A stretch of DNA of 64,000 nt from Tessaracoccus sp. SD287 (GCF_017355265.1 NZ_JADIJQ010000008.1:46913-110912); one strand, 5' to 3'. Positions 33,708-42,965 are shown, numbered from the stretch's first letter. Program-made: numbers and translations. Notes: generated from the letters alone by a model not told the origin.

Positions 33708-36151
33708 TGCACCAGGCCGCCCAGTCGTTGTACGAGCAGGCCCGGTCGGCCCTCGCGGAGCAGCGGACCGAGGATGCCGACGCGCTGCTGCGCCGGGCGG
33801 CCGCCACCTGCCCTCCCGGCGACATCGCGCTGGGCCTGCGGATCAGGATCTCGGCCTCGTGGGTGGTTTTCGAGCGCGAGGGGTTGACCGCTGCCCTGGC
33901 CGCGGTGAGGTCCGTCCGATCCGCCGCGGCCGCGGCCGGGCTGACCGAGGTGGTCGCCAGCGCCTCGGTCCAGCAGGGAATCCTGCATGCCCGCTCGGGT
34001 GACCTGGCTCAGGCGTGGCGTTGCCTGGCGCGGGTCGATGCGACGGCCCTGGCCCTGCCCGACCGGATGCGGATGCTGATGAACCGGGGCACCATCGCCT
34101 CCGAACTGCACCATCTCGACGAGGCCGCCGACGACCTGCAGACGGCCGCCGACCTGGCTGACCAGGTGGGGGTGGCACCCCTGCAGTTCATGGCACGCCA
34201 CAACCTGGGCTGGGTCCAGTTCCTGCGTGGCGACCTGCCCGCCGCCCTGCGTCAGATGCATGACGCCGACCGGTGGGGCGCCGAGCTTGACCGCTCGGTG
34301 GCCCGACTCGACCGGGCCCGGGTGCTTCTCGAGGCCGGGCTGGTCACCGAGGCCGAGGACCTGCTGGTGGCGGCGCGCGCCGGGACCCCGTCGACGCAGC
34401 AGGCCGCCGAGATCGACCTGGACCTGGCCCGGTGTGCCCTGCTGTTGGGCCACCGCGAGTTGGCACGGCAGCGGGCCGCGGCCGCCGGCAAGGTCTTCGC
34501 CCGGCGCCACGAACCGGCCTGGGCTCGTCGCGCGGCCCTGGTGGGCCTGTTGGCCCGACCCACGATGGCCGATGCCCGGCGGCTGTGGCGGCGCGCCACC
34601 GACGCCGACGACCGGACGGTGGCGGCCCAGGCCGCAGCGGCCGCGTTCAGCGTCATCGGTGATCGTGACTTCGTCGGGCTGGTGGAACTGGTGCCGGACG
34701 CGCGCCGGCTGGCCCGCTCCCCCACGGTGTCGCTGCGGCTGGCCGGGCTGGTCGCACTCGCCCACGCCGAGAACGCGCAGGCCCGCCCTGATCGTGCCCG
34801 GCGGCTGTTGCGTCGGGCCAGCAGCAGCCTGACCCGGGCACAGACAGGCCTGGCCAGTCTTGACCTGCGCTCGGCGGCAGCGCTGCACGCCGAGGCGGCG
34901 GCCGCCCTCGACCAGGACCTGGCAGCGGCCCGCGGTCCCGCCGCCCTGGTCGAGGCGATGGAGCGGTGGCGGGCCGCCGTCCGACCCATCCCACAGCTGC
35001 GCCCAGCCGCCGACCCCCGGGTGGCTGCCGCGGCCACCACGCTGCGGCGGCTGCGGGCCGACCACCCGGCGGGGGCGCCCCTGTCGTCGGCGGAGCGGAG
35101 GGAGATTACCGCCGCCGAACGCCACCTGCGGGCCATGACCTGGGGTGCGACGACGGCCCTGCCGCCTGCCACCGTCACCCTGTCTGCCCCGCAACTGCGT
35201 CGGGCCGCGGCCGAATCAGCCGTGTGCGTGGTGGTCGTGATCCGTCGCGGGGACGACCTGTCGGCGGTGCTGCTGGACGACCGACCGGCGCGTCTGGTCT
35301 CCCTCGGGTCGGCCCGCAAGGCCACCGACGCGGTCGCTGACGTCCATGCCGACCTCACCGCGTCGGCCCGGCTCGGCCCCGCCCACCCCCTGTCCGGGCC
35401 GGTCCGCGCCTCGTTGGCCCTGCGCCTGCAAATCCTCTCGCAGCAGCTGGTCAGCCCCCTCGGTGAGCTCACCGGCGGACTGGTCATCGTCCCGACGCGC
35501 GCCCTGTCCGGCGTCCCGTGGCCGGCGCTGCCCGGACTGGTCGGGGTGCCGGTCACGGTCGCGCCCACCGCCTCGAGCTGGGCAAGCGCCGGGCGCGAAC
35601 TGCCCCATCCCCGCGTGGCCGTCCTCACCGGCCCCGAACTGCCCTGCGCCGCCCTGGAGGCCAGGGCTGTGCGTCGGGTCTGGGCCCAGACGTCCACCGC
35701 CGCTCCGGCCTCGCTGGTCGACGCCTTCGGCCACCATGACGTGCTGCATGTCATCGCCCACGGTCAGCATCGCGGCGACAACCCGCTGTTCTCCAGCCTG
35801 CACCTGGACGAGGGTGTGGTGGTGGCCCATGAACTCGAGGGGGTCGACCTGCGGGCGAGCCACGTGGTGTTGTCGGCCTGCGAGGTGGGGCTCACCACTC
35901 ATCGTCCCGGCGACCAGCCGCTGGGGCTGACCTCGATGCTGTTGTCCTCGGGGGTGGCCAGCGTCATTGCACCGGTCGCCCCCGTCAATGACGAACTGGC
36001 GGTCCGGGTGATGTCCGACTACCACCAGGGCCTCAGCGCGGGTGTCCCGTCCGCCGACGCCCTGGCCGCCGCCGTCGGTGACGATCCGCGGGCCGGCGCC
36101 TTCGTTTGCTTCGGGGCTCCCTGGCGGGTCGGCCTCGGCAGCCAGGGCTGA
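33707..36151 (+). CDS. TPR-CHAT domain cysteine protease
   Basis: An 814-residue protein with an N-terminal solenoid of helical TPR-like repeats (about residues 1-480; for example QSLYEQARSALAEQRTEDADALLRRA and LDEAADDLQTAADLADQVG). The C-terminal CHAT domain (about 500-814) is a caspase-like clan CD peptidase. The catalytic dyad is intact: His685 in HVIAHGQHRGDNP and Cys725 in HVVLSACEVGLT. The TPR part probably holds a partner or substrate. The start is GTG at 33707 (TAGTG junction) with GAGG upstream. CHAT proteases are known effectors in prokaryotic conflict and CRISPR-linked systems; the target here is unknown. Confidence 0.92.
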   Translation: MHQAAQSLYEQARSALAEQRTEDADALLRRAAATCPPGDIALGLRIRISASWVVFEREGLTAALAAVRSVRSAAAAAGLTEVVASASVQQGILHARSGDLAQAWRCLARVDATALALPDRMRMLMNRGTIASELHHLDEAADDLQTAADLADQVGVAPLQFMARHNLGWVQFLRGDLPAALRQMHDADRWGAELDRSVARLDRARVLLEAGLVTEAEDLLVAARAGTPSTQQAAEIDLDLARCALLLGHRELARQRAAAAGKVFARRHEPAWARRAALVGLLARPTMADARRLWRRATDADDRTVAAQAAAAAFSVIGDRDFVGLVELVPDARRLARSPTVSLRLAGLVALAHAENAQARPDRARRLLRRASSSLTRAQTGLASLDLRSAAALHAEAAAALDQDLAAARGPAALVEAMERWRAAVRPIPQLRPAADPRVAAAATTLRRLRADHPAGAPLSSAERREITAAERHLRAMTWGATTALPPATVTLSAPQLRRAAAESAVCVVVVIRRGDDLSAVLLDDRPARLVSLGSARKATDAVADVHADLTASARLGPAHPLSGPVRASLALRLQILSQQLVSPLGELTGGLVIVPTRALSGVPWPALPGLVGVPVTVAPTASSWASAGRELPHPRVAVLTGPELPCAALEARAVRRVWAQTSTAAPASLVDAFGHHDVLHVIAHGQHRGDNPLFSSLHLDEGVVVAHELEGVDLRASHVVLSACEVGLTTHRPGDQPLGLTSMLLSSGVASVIAPVAPVNDELAVRVMSDYHQGLSAGVPSADALAAAVGDDPRAGAFVCFGAPWRVGLGSQG

Positions 36152-36249
36152 GGCACCCGAACCGAGGACGTATCACCAGCGGCGCTCATCACTCCTGTGG
36201 AAATGACGGTGCATCCCCGCACCGGCCCACGATTCCAGGAGGCGCCATC

Positions 36250-38409
36250 ATGGCCCAGGCAATGGGACCGACCTACGCCGGCGGTTCTCAACCCATCACC
36301 AAGGACGGGTACGACGTGCTGTACCTGCCTGACGTCAACAATCGCGAGTTGATCGAGGCTGGCGAGGCCCCTGTCTTCTACTACATTCCCAACCAGGTGC
36401 GGATGGCCCGCAAGGAGGGCCCTGACAAGGGCGACTACCTGTTCAACCTGCTCCGCTTCGCCGGCACGGGCGGCGAGGGCGTCATTGGTGGCGGCGGGGA
36501 CGTCGCCGGCGGCATGCTCACCTTCTCGGTGACCGGCGCCCTGCCCGAGAAGACCCGCACCCAGGCCGAGGCCCAGATCACGTCACAGTTCGGGAACTCC
36601 GAGGACGTCTTCTTCGGGTTGAAGAACGCCCGCAAGGCACCGATGTTCCGTCCGGCGATCATCACCGCGAGCACCACCAGCGTCTCGAACCTGGCCCCCA
36701 CCCCCACCGGGTTCCCCACCGTCGACCCCGCGGGCAATCGCGGCGCCGGGGGCGGGTTCCGCACCATCGGCATCCCCAGCAGCCAGGTGCGCAACCGCGA
36801 CGCGGAAACCGGCCAGACGCCGGTCGACAGCAACCTCGACCCCTGGTATTGCGTGATGCAGGGACAGGGTTCAGGCTCGATCGACCCGTCCGGCACCCAC
36901 GCCTTCTCGGGGCTGCTCGGCAAGTACCCCACCTCGATCGCGTGGGCATCCTTCCACGGCGGGGGCAGCCCCATGATCGTCATCCAGAACTACAAGCTCA
37001 AGGTCTGGTCCCCGGTCTGCACCATCAAGATCGACGGCAACTGGAAGGCCGTCTTCGACCACCTGTCGGTCGCCGGTTCCGGACGGTACCTGTGGGCCAA
37101 GGTGGACGTGGCCGCAGAGTTCAACAGGATGAAGAAGTCCGGCACCATCAAGGTCGACGTCAAGGTCGACACCACCCTGCCCGGCGCCGAGGAGATCGCC
37201 CGCCGGATGGAGGAACGCTCCGACCTGGTCTTCAACAAGTTCATGGAGATGGCCCAGCGCACCATCTTCGACCAGCCTGCCCCCCAGGTGGAGGCCGCCA
37301 AGGCTGATTCGGGCAGCTGGTCACCGTGGGGCGTCGGACTCTCGCTGAAGGCCCGCCACGACGAGACCAGCCTGGAACTGCACTACGAGGAGACCAAGCA
37401 GTTCGCCTACCTGCAGGACCACACCATCTCGAGTTCGTTGGCGGGCATGGCGGACGACATCAAGGCCGATCCCGATGCCGAGCGCAAGTACTTCCAGACC
37501 GTCTACCTGGACGACTGGCCGCGTCGGCTCACCCGGGTGGTGCGTCCGGTGGCCAGTTGGACCGACAAGACCGTCCAGTTCATGTCGGTGCAGGTCGGTT
37601 ACCCGAACACCAGCGGAGCCCTCAACTGGGAGGGTCACAGCTTCTCCTCCAGCGACGGCAACGACCCCACCTGGAAGTTCCAGACCGCCCAGAAGGAGGC
37701 CGCCGACGTCAGCAACGCCCCCGGTGGGTGGACGCCGGACAAGACGTTCGTGAAGCGCAAGGTGCACCTGGCCGAGCCGCCCAGCGAGACCCTCGACCCG
37801 TACCACCGTGTCCAGATCGAGCGCAATGTGATCGACCTCGACCCCGAACCCAACGGCACCCTGCTGAACGACACCACCCTGGAGGTGCGTGCCGACACCG
37901 CCGGACGCATTGCCGTGGGGCCGATCGGCCTGGGCATCATGCTCGAGGACAACTCGCAGACGGTCGAGGTGGTCATGGAGCCCACCGACCGCGACTACAA
38001 GCCGCTGGGGATGCCTCCGGTGCGGTTCCGGTGGAGCTTCAACGACATCGACACCGACCGCAGCTGGACCGTCTTCAGTGGTGACCCCGAACTGCTGCCC
38101 TACTACCGCTACCAGGTGACTGCCACGGTGAAGGGCACCCTGTTCCGCAAGGGACAGAGCTGGACGGGTCCGTGGACGTCCGCCAATGGCAACGGTCCGA
38201 TCATCGTCGACGTGCCCCCGCCCGACGGCGCCGGCGTCACCACCCGTGCGCTGACCGAGGACCGCGTCCGTCGCCTGCGGGAGATTGCCTCAGCGCCGAG
38301 CGACCGAGAGGTCGGGTCATCCGAACAGCCCGCCGCTGAACCGGAGACGGCGCCCCACAAGCGTGGCGAGGACACCCAGCCGCTCACCTTCCTGTCCTAC
38401 CAGCTGTGA
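36250..38409 (+). CDS. Large protein of unknown function in protease cluster (719 aa)
   Basis: Not recognised as any named family. The 719-residue protein has no signal peptide or membrane helix. It has a Gly-rich loop (GTGGEGVIGGGGDVAGG, about residues 73-90), several beta-rich stretches (LTFSVTGALPEKTRTQAEAQ, VWSPVCTIKIDGNW), a central helix (EIARRMEERSDLVFNKFMEMAQRT), and a C-terminal Ig-like region (VVMEPTDRDYKPLGMPPVRFRWSF). The tail is a polar Pro/Glu linker. AGGAGG is seven bases before the ATG. A 98-base gap separates it from the CHAT gene. It may be a substrate, scaffold or structural component of the cluster. Confidence 0.85.
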   Translation: MAQAMGPTYAGGSQPITKDGYDVLYLPDVNNRELIEAGEAPVFYYIPNQVRMARKEGPDKGDYLFNLLRFAGTGGEGVIGGGGDVAGGMLTFSVTGALPEKTRTQAEAQITSQFGNSEDVFFGLKNARKAPMFRPAIITASTTSVSNLAPTPTGFPTVDPAGNRGAGGGFRTIGIPSSQVRNRDAETGQTPVDSNLDPWYCVMQGQGSGSIDPSGTHAFSGLLGKYPTSIAWASFHGGGSPMIVIQNYKLKVWSPVCTIKIDGNWKAVFDHLSVAGSGRYLWAKVDVAAEFNRMKKSGTIKVDVKVDTTLPGAEEIARRMEERSDLVFNKFMEMAQRTIFDQPAPQVEAAKADSGSWSPWGVGLSLKARHDETSLELHYEETKQFAYLQDHTISSSLAGMADDIKADPDAERKYFQTVYLDDWPRRLTRVVRPVASWTDKTVQFMSVQVGYPNTSGALNWEGHSFSSSDGNDPTWKFQTAQKEAADVSNAPGGWTPDKTFVKRKVHLAEPPSETLDPYHRVQIERNVIDLDPEPNGTLLNDTTLEVRADTAGRIAVGPIGLGIMLEDNSQTVEVVMEPTDRDYKPLGMPPVRFRWSFNDIDTDRSWTVFSGDPELLPYYRYQVTATVKGTLFRKGQSWTGPWTSANGNGPIIVDVPPPDGAGVTTRALTEDRVRRLREIASAPSDREVGSSEQPAAEPETAPHKRGEDTQPLTFLSYQL

Positions 38410-38422
38410 GCGGAGCACTGCC

Positions 38423-41041
38423 ATGACCGGCCCCGACCCGGGCACCGAGATCGACCCGGGAATCCTCGAGGTACAACGCGACGACTCGGGTCGTCCCCGC
38501 CTGTCGGTGACCTTCCTGCTGGGTCGGACCCCGGCTCCCCATGAACCGATCGGTGCCCTCGTCCTGAGTGCCACCATCTCGGTAGGCCTGGTGAGTCGGC
38601 TGGACGACCTGGTCTGGACGGGCTTCAGCCTGGAGGTGGCCGACCCGGTCCGCGCGGAGTCCCACGGCCCGTTCGGGTCGGCGGCCCTGGCCACCACGCT
38701 GGCCGGTGAGGAGGCCCAACGCCTCCTCACCGCGCTGGCGGCGGGACGCGGCGGGCCCACCCTGGAGTTCCGGGCGCGGCGCTCCGACCAGACCACCGCC
38801 TACTGGCTGTTCGACCTGGCCGAGGTACTGGCACCAGTGCTGGCAGGCGACCCATCCGCCCTCGTGCACCTGGTCACCGTCGAGGGGGGCACGGTGCGTG
38901 AGGTTTTTCGGCCGCGGGCGGCGACCCGCACCAGGGGACCCGGTGACCCCGGCCCGATGGTGCTGCGCCAACAGGTGATCATGCCGATCGCCCAGGTCGT
39001 CCGCCCCGACCTGTCGGCCCGACTGGAACTGCACACGATCGGCCACATCGGCCTCAAGGAGCAACTGCTCGGCATCCACGTCGACCCGCAGGAGGTCGGC
39101 CCCGTCCTCGGGGCGGGGCCCCTGCTCGACGACCGAGGCGGCGCCACCCACTGGTACCTGCCCGAGGTCACCCTGCTGCGGCCGACGGCTGGTGCGGATG
39201 CCGAGACCTCACCGTTCCGCTTCGACCTGGCCACCTCCGGCCACCAGCCAGACGGCACACCGGGGTTGGAGGCCACCGTCCTGGTCACCCTGGCGGCGGG
39301 GCCGTCAGCAGCCACCCTCCAGGCATGGGAGCAGGCCGGCAAACCCGCCATGGCACCGCTGCCCTGCAGTGTCCAGGTTGGCCTGCGCATCCCGTTCCGC
39401 GACGCCCAGGGTCGGGCGCAGGTCGAGACGGTGATGGCCACCTCGGTGCTTCAGGCGGGGACATTCGGTGACCGGGGATCCACCCTGCAGGCGTCATTCA
39501 GCCTGGCCAACAACTGGGCACGGATGGCCTACGGCGCCCTGTCGACGCCGAACTTCCAGACGACGCCACCGACCCTGCAGGTCATCCTCGACCACGCCGG
39601 GTGGCAGTCCCAGGGCACGGTCCTTCCCGACAAGTTCTTTGACCAGGTCGCCACCAACAAGCTGATCGCGCTGCGACAACGCGGTGACCTGTCCCGTCCG
39701 CTGGCCAAGACGCAGATCGCCAGCCTGGCCAAGGCGGGCGTGCACCTGAACCCGACGCTGGCCAAGGTGAACCTGCCCGAACGGCTCCGTCCGGGCGTGC
39801 TGGCCTGGTCCTGGATCAGCAGGTCGACGGCCGTCGAGATCGACGTCGTGATGCCCTGCGCCGAGCACGGCCAGCTCTACCGACAGGCCGGCGACCAGGG
39901 CTGGGTGGCCATCGGTTGCCAGCCCGCGCTGAACCTGGGCCAGTCCGAGTACCGCACCTGGCAGGCCGAGACCATCACCTCGGTGACCGGCCTGCGGGTG
40001 TTCCGATCGTTGACCCAGCCGGGCCGCTTCCTGGTCGTCCCCGAGCGTTATGGCGTGGGACGCCACCCCGCCAGCGATTCCGTCCGGTCGCTGCGGCCGA
40101 CGTTGCTGCTCACCTCGACCATTGACGTCGACGACCCCGCCAACATCCTGTGCGTGCTGGCCGCCGCCCTGGAACCGGTGACCAACCGGGCCGAGTTCGA
40201 CCTGGTTGCCGCCGAACTGGAGCAACGGACCGGCCGGGAGGTGACCCTGCTGTCGCCCGGCCAGGCCGGACTGGTGCCTGACGTGGTCTGGGCCATCCCG
40301 GGGGTCCGCAGCCTCGACAGCGTGCCCGTCGACACCGGTTTCACCGTCGTGATCACCACCGGGGTGCCGGGGTTCCTGGCCCTGAAGACCTTGTTGACAA
40401 CCGGTTCGGTGGTGGGCTCAGCCCGCTACCGGTTGCCGGGCGGCATTGAGTTCGCCAGCACCCTGCGGCTCGACCTCAGCAATGTGGTGGGGCCGGCCGA
40501 GGGGCCGGTGGCGGTGGTCCGCACCGGCGACGAGATCACCGTGACCAACCCTTTGGGACGCCGGGTGGCGGTGCACCGCATCGTCGCCGCAGGAACCGTC
40601 GCGGCCAGCCCCGAGGTGGTGCTGGCGCCCGCCACCAGCGCGACGGTGGCACTGCCAGCGGGTTCAGCCGAGCCGATCACGGTGGACTTCAGCGTCGAAC
40701 CCGGTGCCGAGAGCCTGGACGAGACCCGCAGCTACATCGAGGACCTGCAGTTGGGCATCACCTTCATTGCGACCGGTGACCTCACCAGCATCGCCGGGCT
40801 CGAGATCGCCTGCGTCTTCCTCGGACATGCCGACGAGGTGTTCACGCTGACGGCTGCCCAGCGCAGCCGGGAGCGCGACTTCGTGCTTCCCCTGACCGCC
40901 TACGCCACCGACCCGGCGCTCACCTTCACCGTGACCGCCGTCGGCACCGACGGCACCCGCACCAGCGCCCCCGCCGTCACCTGGCCGGTGCGCAGCCGCG
41001 GCGTCCTCATTCCCATCGATACCCCCACGCAAGCATCCTGA
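38423..41041 (+). CDS. Large protein of unknown function in protease cluster (872 aa)
   Basis: Not recognised. The 872-residue protein has no signal peptide or membrane helix and is mostly beta-strand by pattern. It opens with DDSGRPRLSVTFLLGRTPAPHEP, a pattern loosely similar to the start of the preceding protein. A central segment (LRVFRSLTQPGRFLVVPERYGVGRHPA) and the C-terminal half look like stacked Ig-like beta domains (GDEITVTNPLGRRVAVHRI, DPALTFTVTAVGTDGTRTSAP). GGAG precedes the ATG at 38423, 13 bases after the previous stop; the caspase gene starts 17 bases after its end. Extensive beta domains suggest a scaffold, shell or binding protein. Confidence 0.85.
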   Translation: MTGPDPGTEIDPGILEVQRDDSGRPRLSVTFLLGRTPAPHEPIGALVLSATISVGLVSRLDDLVWTGFSLEVADPVRAESHGPFGSAALATTLAGEEAQRLLTALAAGRGGPTLEFRARRSDQTTAYWLFDLAEVLAPVLAGDPSALVHLVTVEGGTVREVFRPRAATRTRGPGDPGPMVLRQQVIMPIAQVVRPDLSARLELHTIGHIGLKEQLLGIHVDPQEVGPVLGAGPLLDDRGGATHWYLPEVTLLRPTAGADAETSPFRFDLATSGHQPDGTPGLEATVLVTLAAGPSAATLQAWEQAGKPAMAPLPCSVQVGLRIPFRDAQGRAQVETVMATSVLQAGTFGDRGSTLQASFSLANNWARMAYGALSTPNFQTTPPTLQVILDHAGWQSQGTVLPDKFFDQVATNKLIALRQRGDLSRPLAKTQIASLAKAGVHLNPTLAKVNLPERLRPGVLAWSWISRSTAVEIDVVMPCAEHGQLYRQAGDQGWVAIGCQPALNLGQSEYRTWQAETITSVTGLRVFRSLTQPGRFLVVPERYGVGRHPASDSVRSLRPTLLLTSTIDVDDPANILCVLAAALEPVTNRAEFDLVAAELEQRTGREVTLLSPGQAGLVPDVVWAIPGVRSLDSVPVDTGFTVVITTGVPGFLALKTLLTTGSVVGSARYRLPGGIEFASTLRLDLSNVVGPAEGPVAVVRTGDEITVTNPLGRRVAVHRIVAAGTVAASPEVVLAPATSATVALPAGSAEPITVDFSVEPGAESLDETRSYIEDLQLGITFIATGDLTSIAGLEIACVFLGHADEVFTLTAAQRSRERDFVLPLTAYATDPALTFTVTAVGTDGTRTSAPAVTWPVRSRGVLIPIDTPTQAS

Positions 41042-41058
41042 CGAAAGGAACCACTCCC

Positions 41059-42792
41059 ATGACCGGTTACTCGCTCCACATCGGGGTCAACGTGGTCGAC
41101 CCCAACTCCTACATCCCGGCACCGCAGGTGCTCGGCGGCTGCGTCCACGACGCCAATTCCATGCAGACCATCGCCGCGAGCCAGGGCTTCCAGACCCGGA
41201 CGATGCTCGACCACCAGGCCACCTCGGGGGCGGTGCTGACGGCCCTGTCGCAGATGGCCTCGATGTCGGCCGCCGGTGACATCGCCCTGATCACCTACGC
41301 CGGTCACGGCGGCCAGGTTCCGGACTCCAACAGCGACGAGGAGGACGGCTACGACGAGACCTGGTGCCTGTACGACCGGCAGGTGCTGGACGACGAACTG
41401 CACCAGATGTACTCGCAGTTCCCGGCCGGGTCGCGCATCGTGGTGGTCTCAGATTCCTGCCATTCGGGAACGGTGGCCAGAATGGTGCTGGCCCTGGCCA
41501 CCCGCGAGGCGCTGGTGCGCAACCCGCTCGGCCGCGAGTTCTGGGGCGAACAGGTCAATGTGCCGAAGCTTCGTCCCCGCAGCATGCCGTTGAGCACCTG
41601 CCTGGCCGACAGCGAACGTCGACGTGACTTGTATGCCTCGGTGCAGGCGCTGTCGGCTGGTGCCAGCAGGGCTGCGAACCTGTCGGCCGAACTCATCCTG
41701 ATCTCGGGCTGCCAGGACAACCAGTTGTCCAGTGACGGGGACTTCAACGGGCTGTTCACCGAGCAGTTGCTGAACGTGTGGCAGAACGGATCGTTCACGG
41801 GTGACTACCAGACCTTCCACGGCGCGATTGCCCGGCGGATGCCACCCGACCAGACCCCGAACTACTACACCCTGGGGCCGATCTCCCAAGGCTTCCAGGC
41901 CCAGCCCCCGTTCACCCTGGCCGCTCCCGCCCCCAGCGGCGGATCCGGCGGCGGATCCAGTGGTGGGTGGGGCGGAGCGACCCCGACACCCACCCAACCG
42001 AGCACGACCCGGCCGACCCTGCGTCGGGGGTCGTCCGGTGAGGACGTCCGGTACCTGCAGCAGAAGCTGGTCGACCGCGGAGCCTGGCTCTCGGTCGATG
42101 GACAGTTCGGTGCCGCCACCGAGGGAGCCGTGATCAGCTTCCAGCGCAGCCTGGGGTTGGATGCCGATGGCGTGGTGGGCCCGGCCACCTGGACGGCCTT
42201 GGAGGGCGGCTCGCCCGGCGGGGGTTCGACGGGTGGTTCGACGGGTGGGTCGACTGGCGGCGGTTCCACGGGCGGCTGGGGCGGTTCATCCGGCGGTTCG
42301 TCCGGCGGCGGTTCATCCGGTGGTTCATCCGGCGGTTGGGGTGGCTCCACTGGTGGCGGCTCCACTGGCGGCGGGTCCACTGGCGGCGGGTCCACTGGCG
42401 GCGGGTCCACTGGCGGCGGGTCCACTGGCGGTTCATCCGGTGGTTGGGGCGGTTCCACGGGTGGTGGCTCCACTGGCGGCGGGTCCACTGGCGGATCCAC
42501 CGGCGGCGGCTCGACAGGCGGCTGGGGTGGTTCCACGGGCGGGTCCACTGGCGGAAGCTCCACCGGTGGCGGTTCGACGGGCGGTGGCACGACGCGTCCC
42601 ACGCTTCGGCGCGGTGCCACCGGCGAGGACGTCCGCTACCTGCAGCAACGCCTGTCGTACTGGGGCTACTCGCTGAACGCTGACGGCCAGTTCGGGCCGG
42701 CCACCGAGTCCATGGTGCGCAGCTTCCAGCGCAGCCGAGGGCTCTCCTCCGATGGTGTGGTCGGTCCACAGACCTGGACCGCCCTGGGCTGA
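41059..42792 (+). CDS. Caspase-family protease with two peptidoglycan-binding-like domains
   Basis: A 577-residue protein. The N-terminal caspase-fold (peptidase C14, metacaspase-like) domain spans about residues 1-285 with catalytic His83 (TYAGHGGQ) and Cys134 (VSDSCHSGT). Two PG_binding_1-type domains follow (about 317-383 and 511-577; GEDVRYLQQKL, DGQFGAATEGAV and DGVVGPATWTAL). They are joined by a linker of about 125 residues made of GGSTGG and GGSSGGWGG units. No signal peptide is visible, yet the domain type normally binds cell wall, so release or leaderless export must be considered. It is last in the cluster. Confidence 0.92.
   Translation: MTGYSLHIGVNVVDPNSYIPAPQVLGGCVHDANSMQTIAASQGFQTRTMLDHQATSGAVLTALSQMASMSAAGDIALITYAGHGGQVPDSNSDEEDGYDETWCLYDRQVLDDELHQMYSQFPAGSRIVVVSDSCHSGTVARMVLALATREALVRNPLGREFWGEQVNVPKLRPRSMPLSTCLADSERRRDLYASVQALSAGASRAANLSAELILISGCQDNQLSSDGDFNGLFTEQLLNVWQNGSFTGDYQTFHGAIARRMPPDQTPNYYTLGPISQGFQAQPPFTLAAPAPSGGSGGGSSGGWGGATPTPTQPSTTRPTLRRGSSGEDVRYLQQKLVDRGAWLSVDGQFGAATEGAVISFQRSLGLDADGVVGPATWTALEGGSPGGGSTGGSTGGSTGGGSTGGWGGSSGGSSGGGSSGGSSGGWGGSTGGGSTGGGSTGGGSTGGGSTGGGSTGGSSGGWGGSTGGGSTGGGSTGGSTGGGSTGGWGGSTGGSTGGSSTGGGSTGGGTTRPTLRRGATGEDVRYLQQRLSYWGYSLNADGQFGPATESMVRSFQRSRGLSSDGVVGPQTWTALG
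42346..42431 (+). repeat. 15-base tandem repeat encoding Gly/Ser/Thr linker
   Basis: About 5.7 copies of a 15-base unit (TCCACTGGCGGCGGG and one variant). Four exact copies span 42361-42420. More degenerate Gly/Ser/Thr repeats extend the low-complexity region to about 42220-42590. The near-identity predicts slippage and length variation between strains. Confidence 0.9.
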
Positions 42793-42833
42793 CAGCGCCC
42801 GAGATGGGGAGAACCTGAACCTCTCGCACAGAA

Positions 42834-42877
42834 CAAGGAGTTCATGCCAGTCCCACCCGACCGGCATGAACTTCTTG
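42834..42877. repeat. Long imperfect hairpin downstream of the caspase gene
   Basis: Nine-base arms GTTCATGCC (42840-42848) and GGCATGAAC (42863-42871) are extended by CAAG/CTTG on the outside and GTC/GAC on the inside. It lies 40 bases after the stop codon and could be an RNA processing site, a terminator or an operator remnant. A second, simpler terminator follows. Confidence 0.5.
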
Positions 42878-42908
42878 CCTGTGGGCACCGAATTCACGGG
42901 CATGCAGA

Positions 42909-42937
42909 ACGGGGCGACCCCGAAGGATCGCCCCGTT
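42909..42937. terminator. Terminator between caspase gene and fba
   Basis: A ten-base stem AACGGGGCGA (42909-42918) pairs with TCGCCCCGTT (42928-42937), with a nine-base loop. It sits between converging genes. Confidence 0.85.
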
Positions 42938-42965
42938 CGTGCGGCTCAGGTGAGAACTACCGAGC

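Noticed and set aside
33089..35194. Very long open frame on the minus strand opposite the CHAT gene (about 700 codons)
   Set aside because: It is a Gly/Arg/Gln-rich shadow caused by high GC. The plus-strand frame has clear TPR and CHAT motifs, start signals and operon overlaps.
36152..36249. ECF-type promoter (GGAAAT...CGATT) between the CHAT gene and the 719-aa gene
   Set aside because: The two half-sites are 25 bases apart instead of 16-17, so I do not claim an ECF promoter.
42220..42590. Repeat block considered as a CRISPR array
   Set aside because: Units are 15 bases, contiguous, in frame and code for Gly/Ser/Thr; there are no spacers and no cas genes.
31145..42792. Protease cluster as a recent horizontally acquired island
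   Set aside because: Base composition and codon choice look like the surrounding genes, and no integrase, tRNA target or flanking repeats are visible. Acquisition cannot be claimed from the window.
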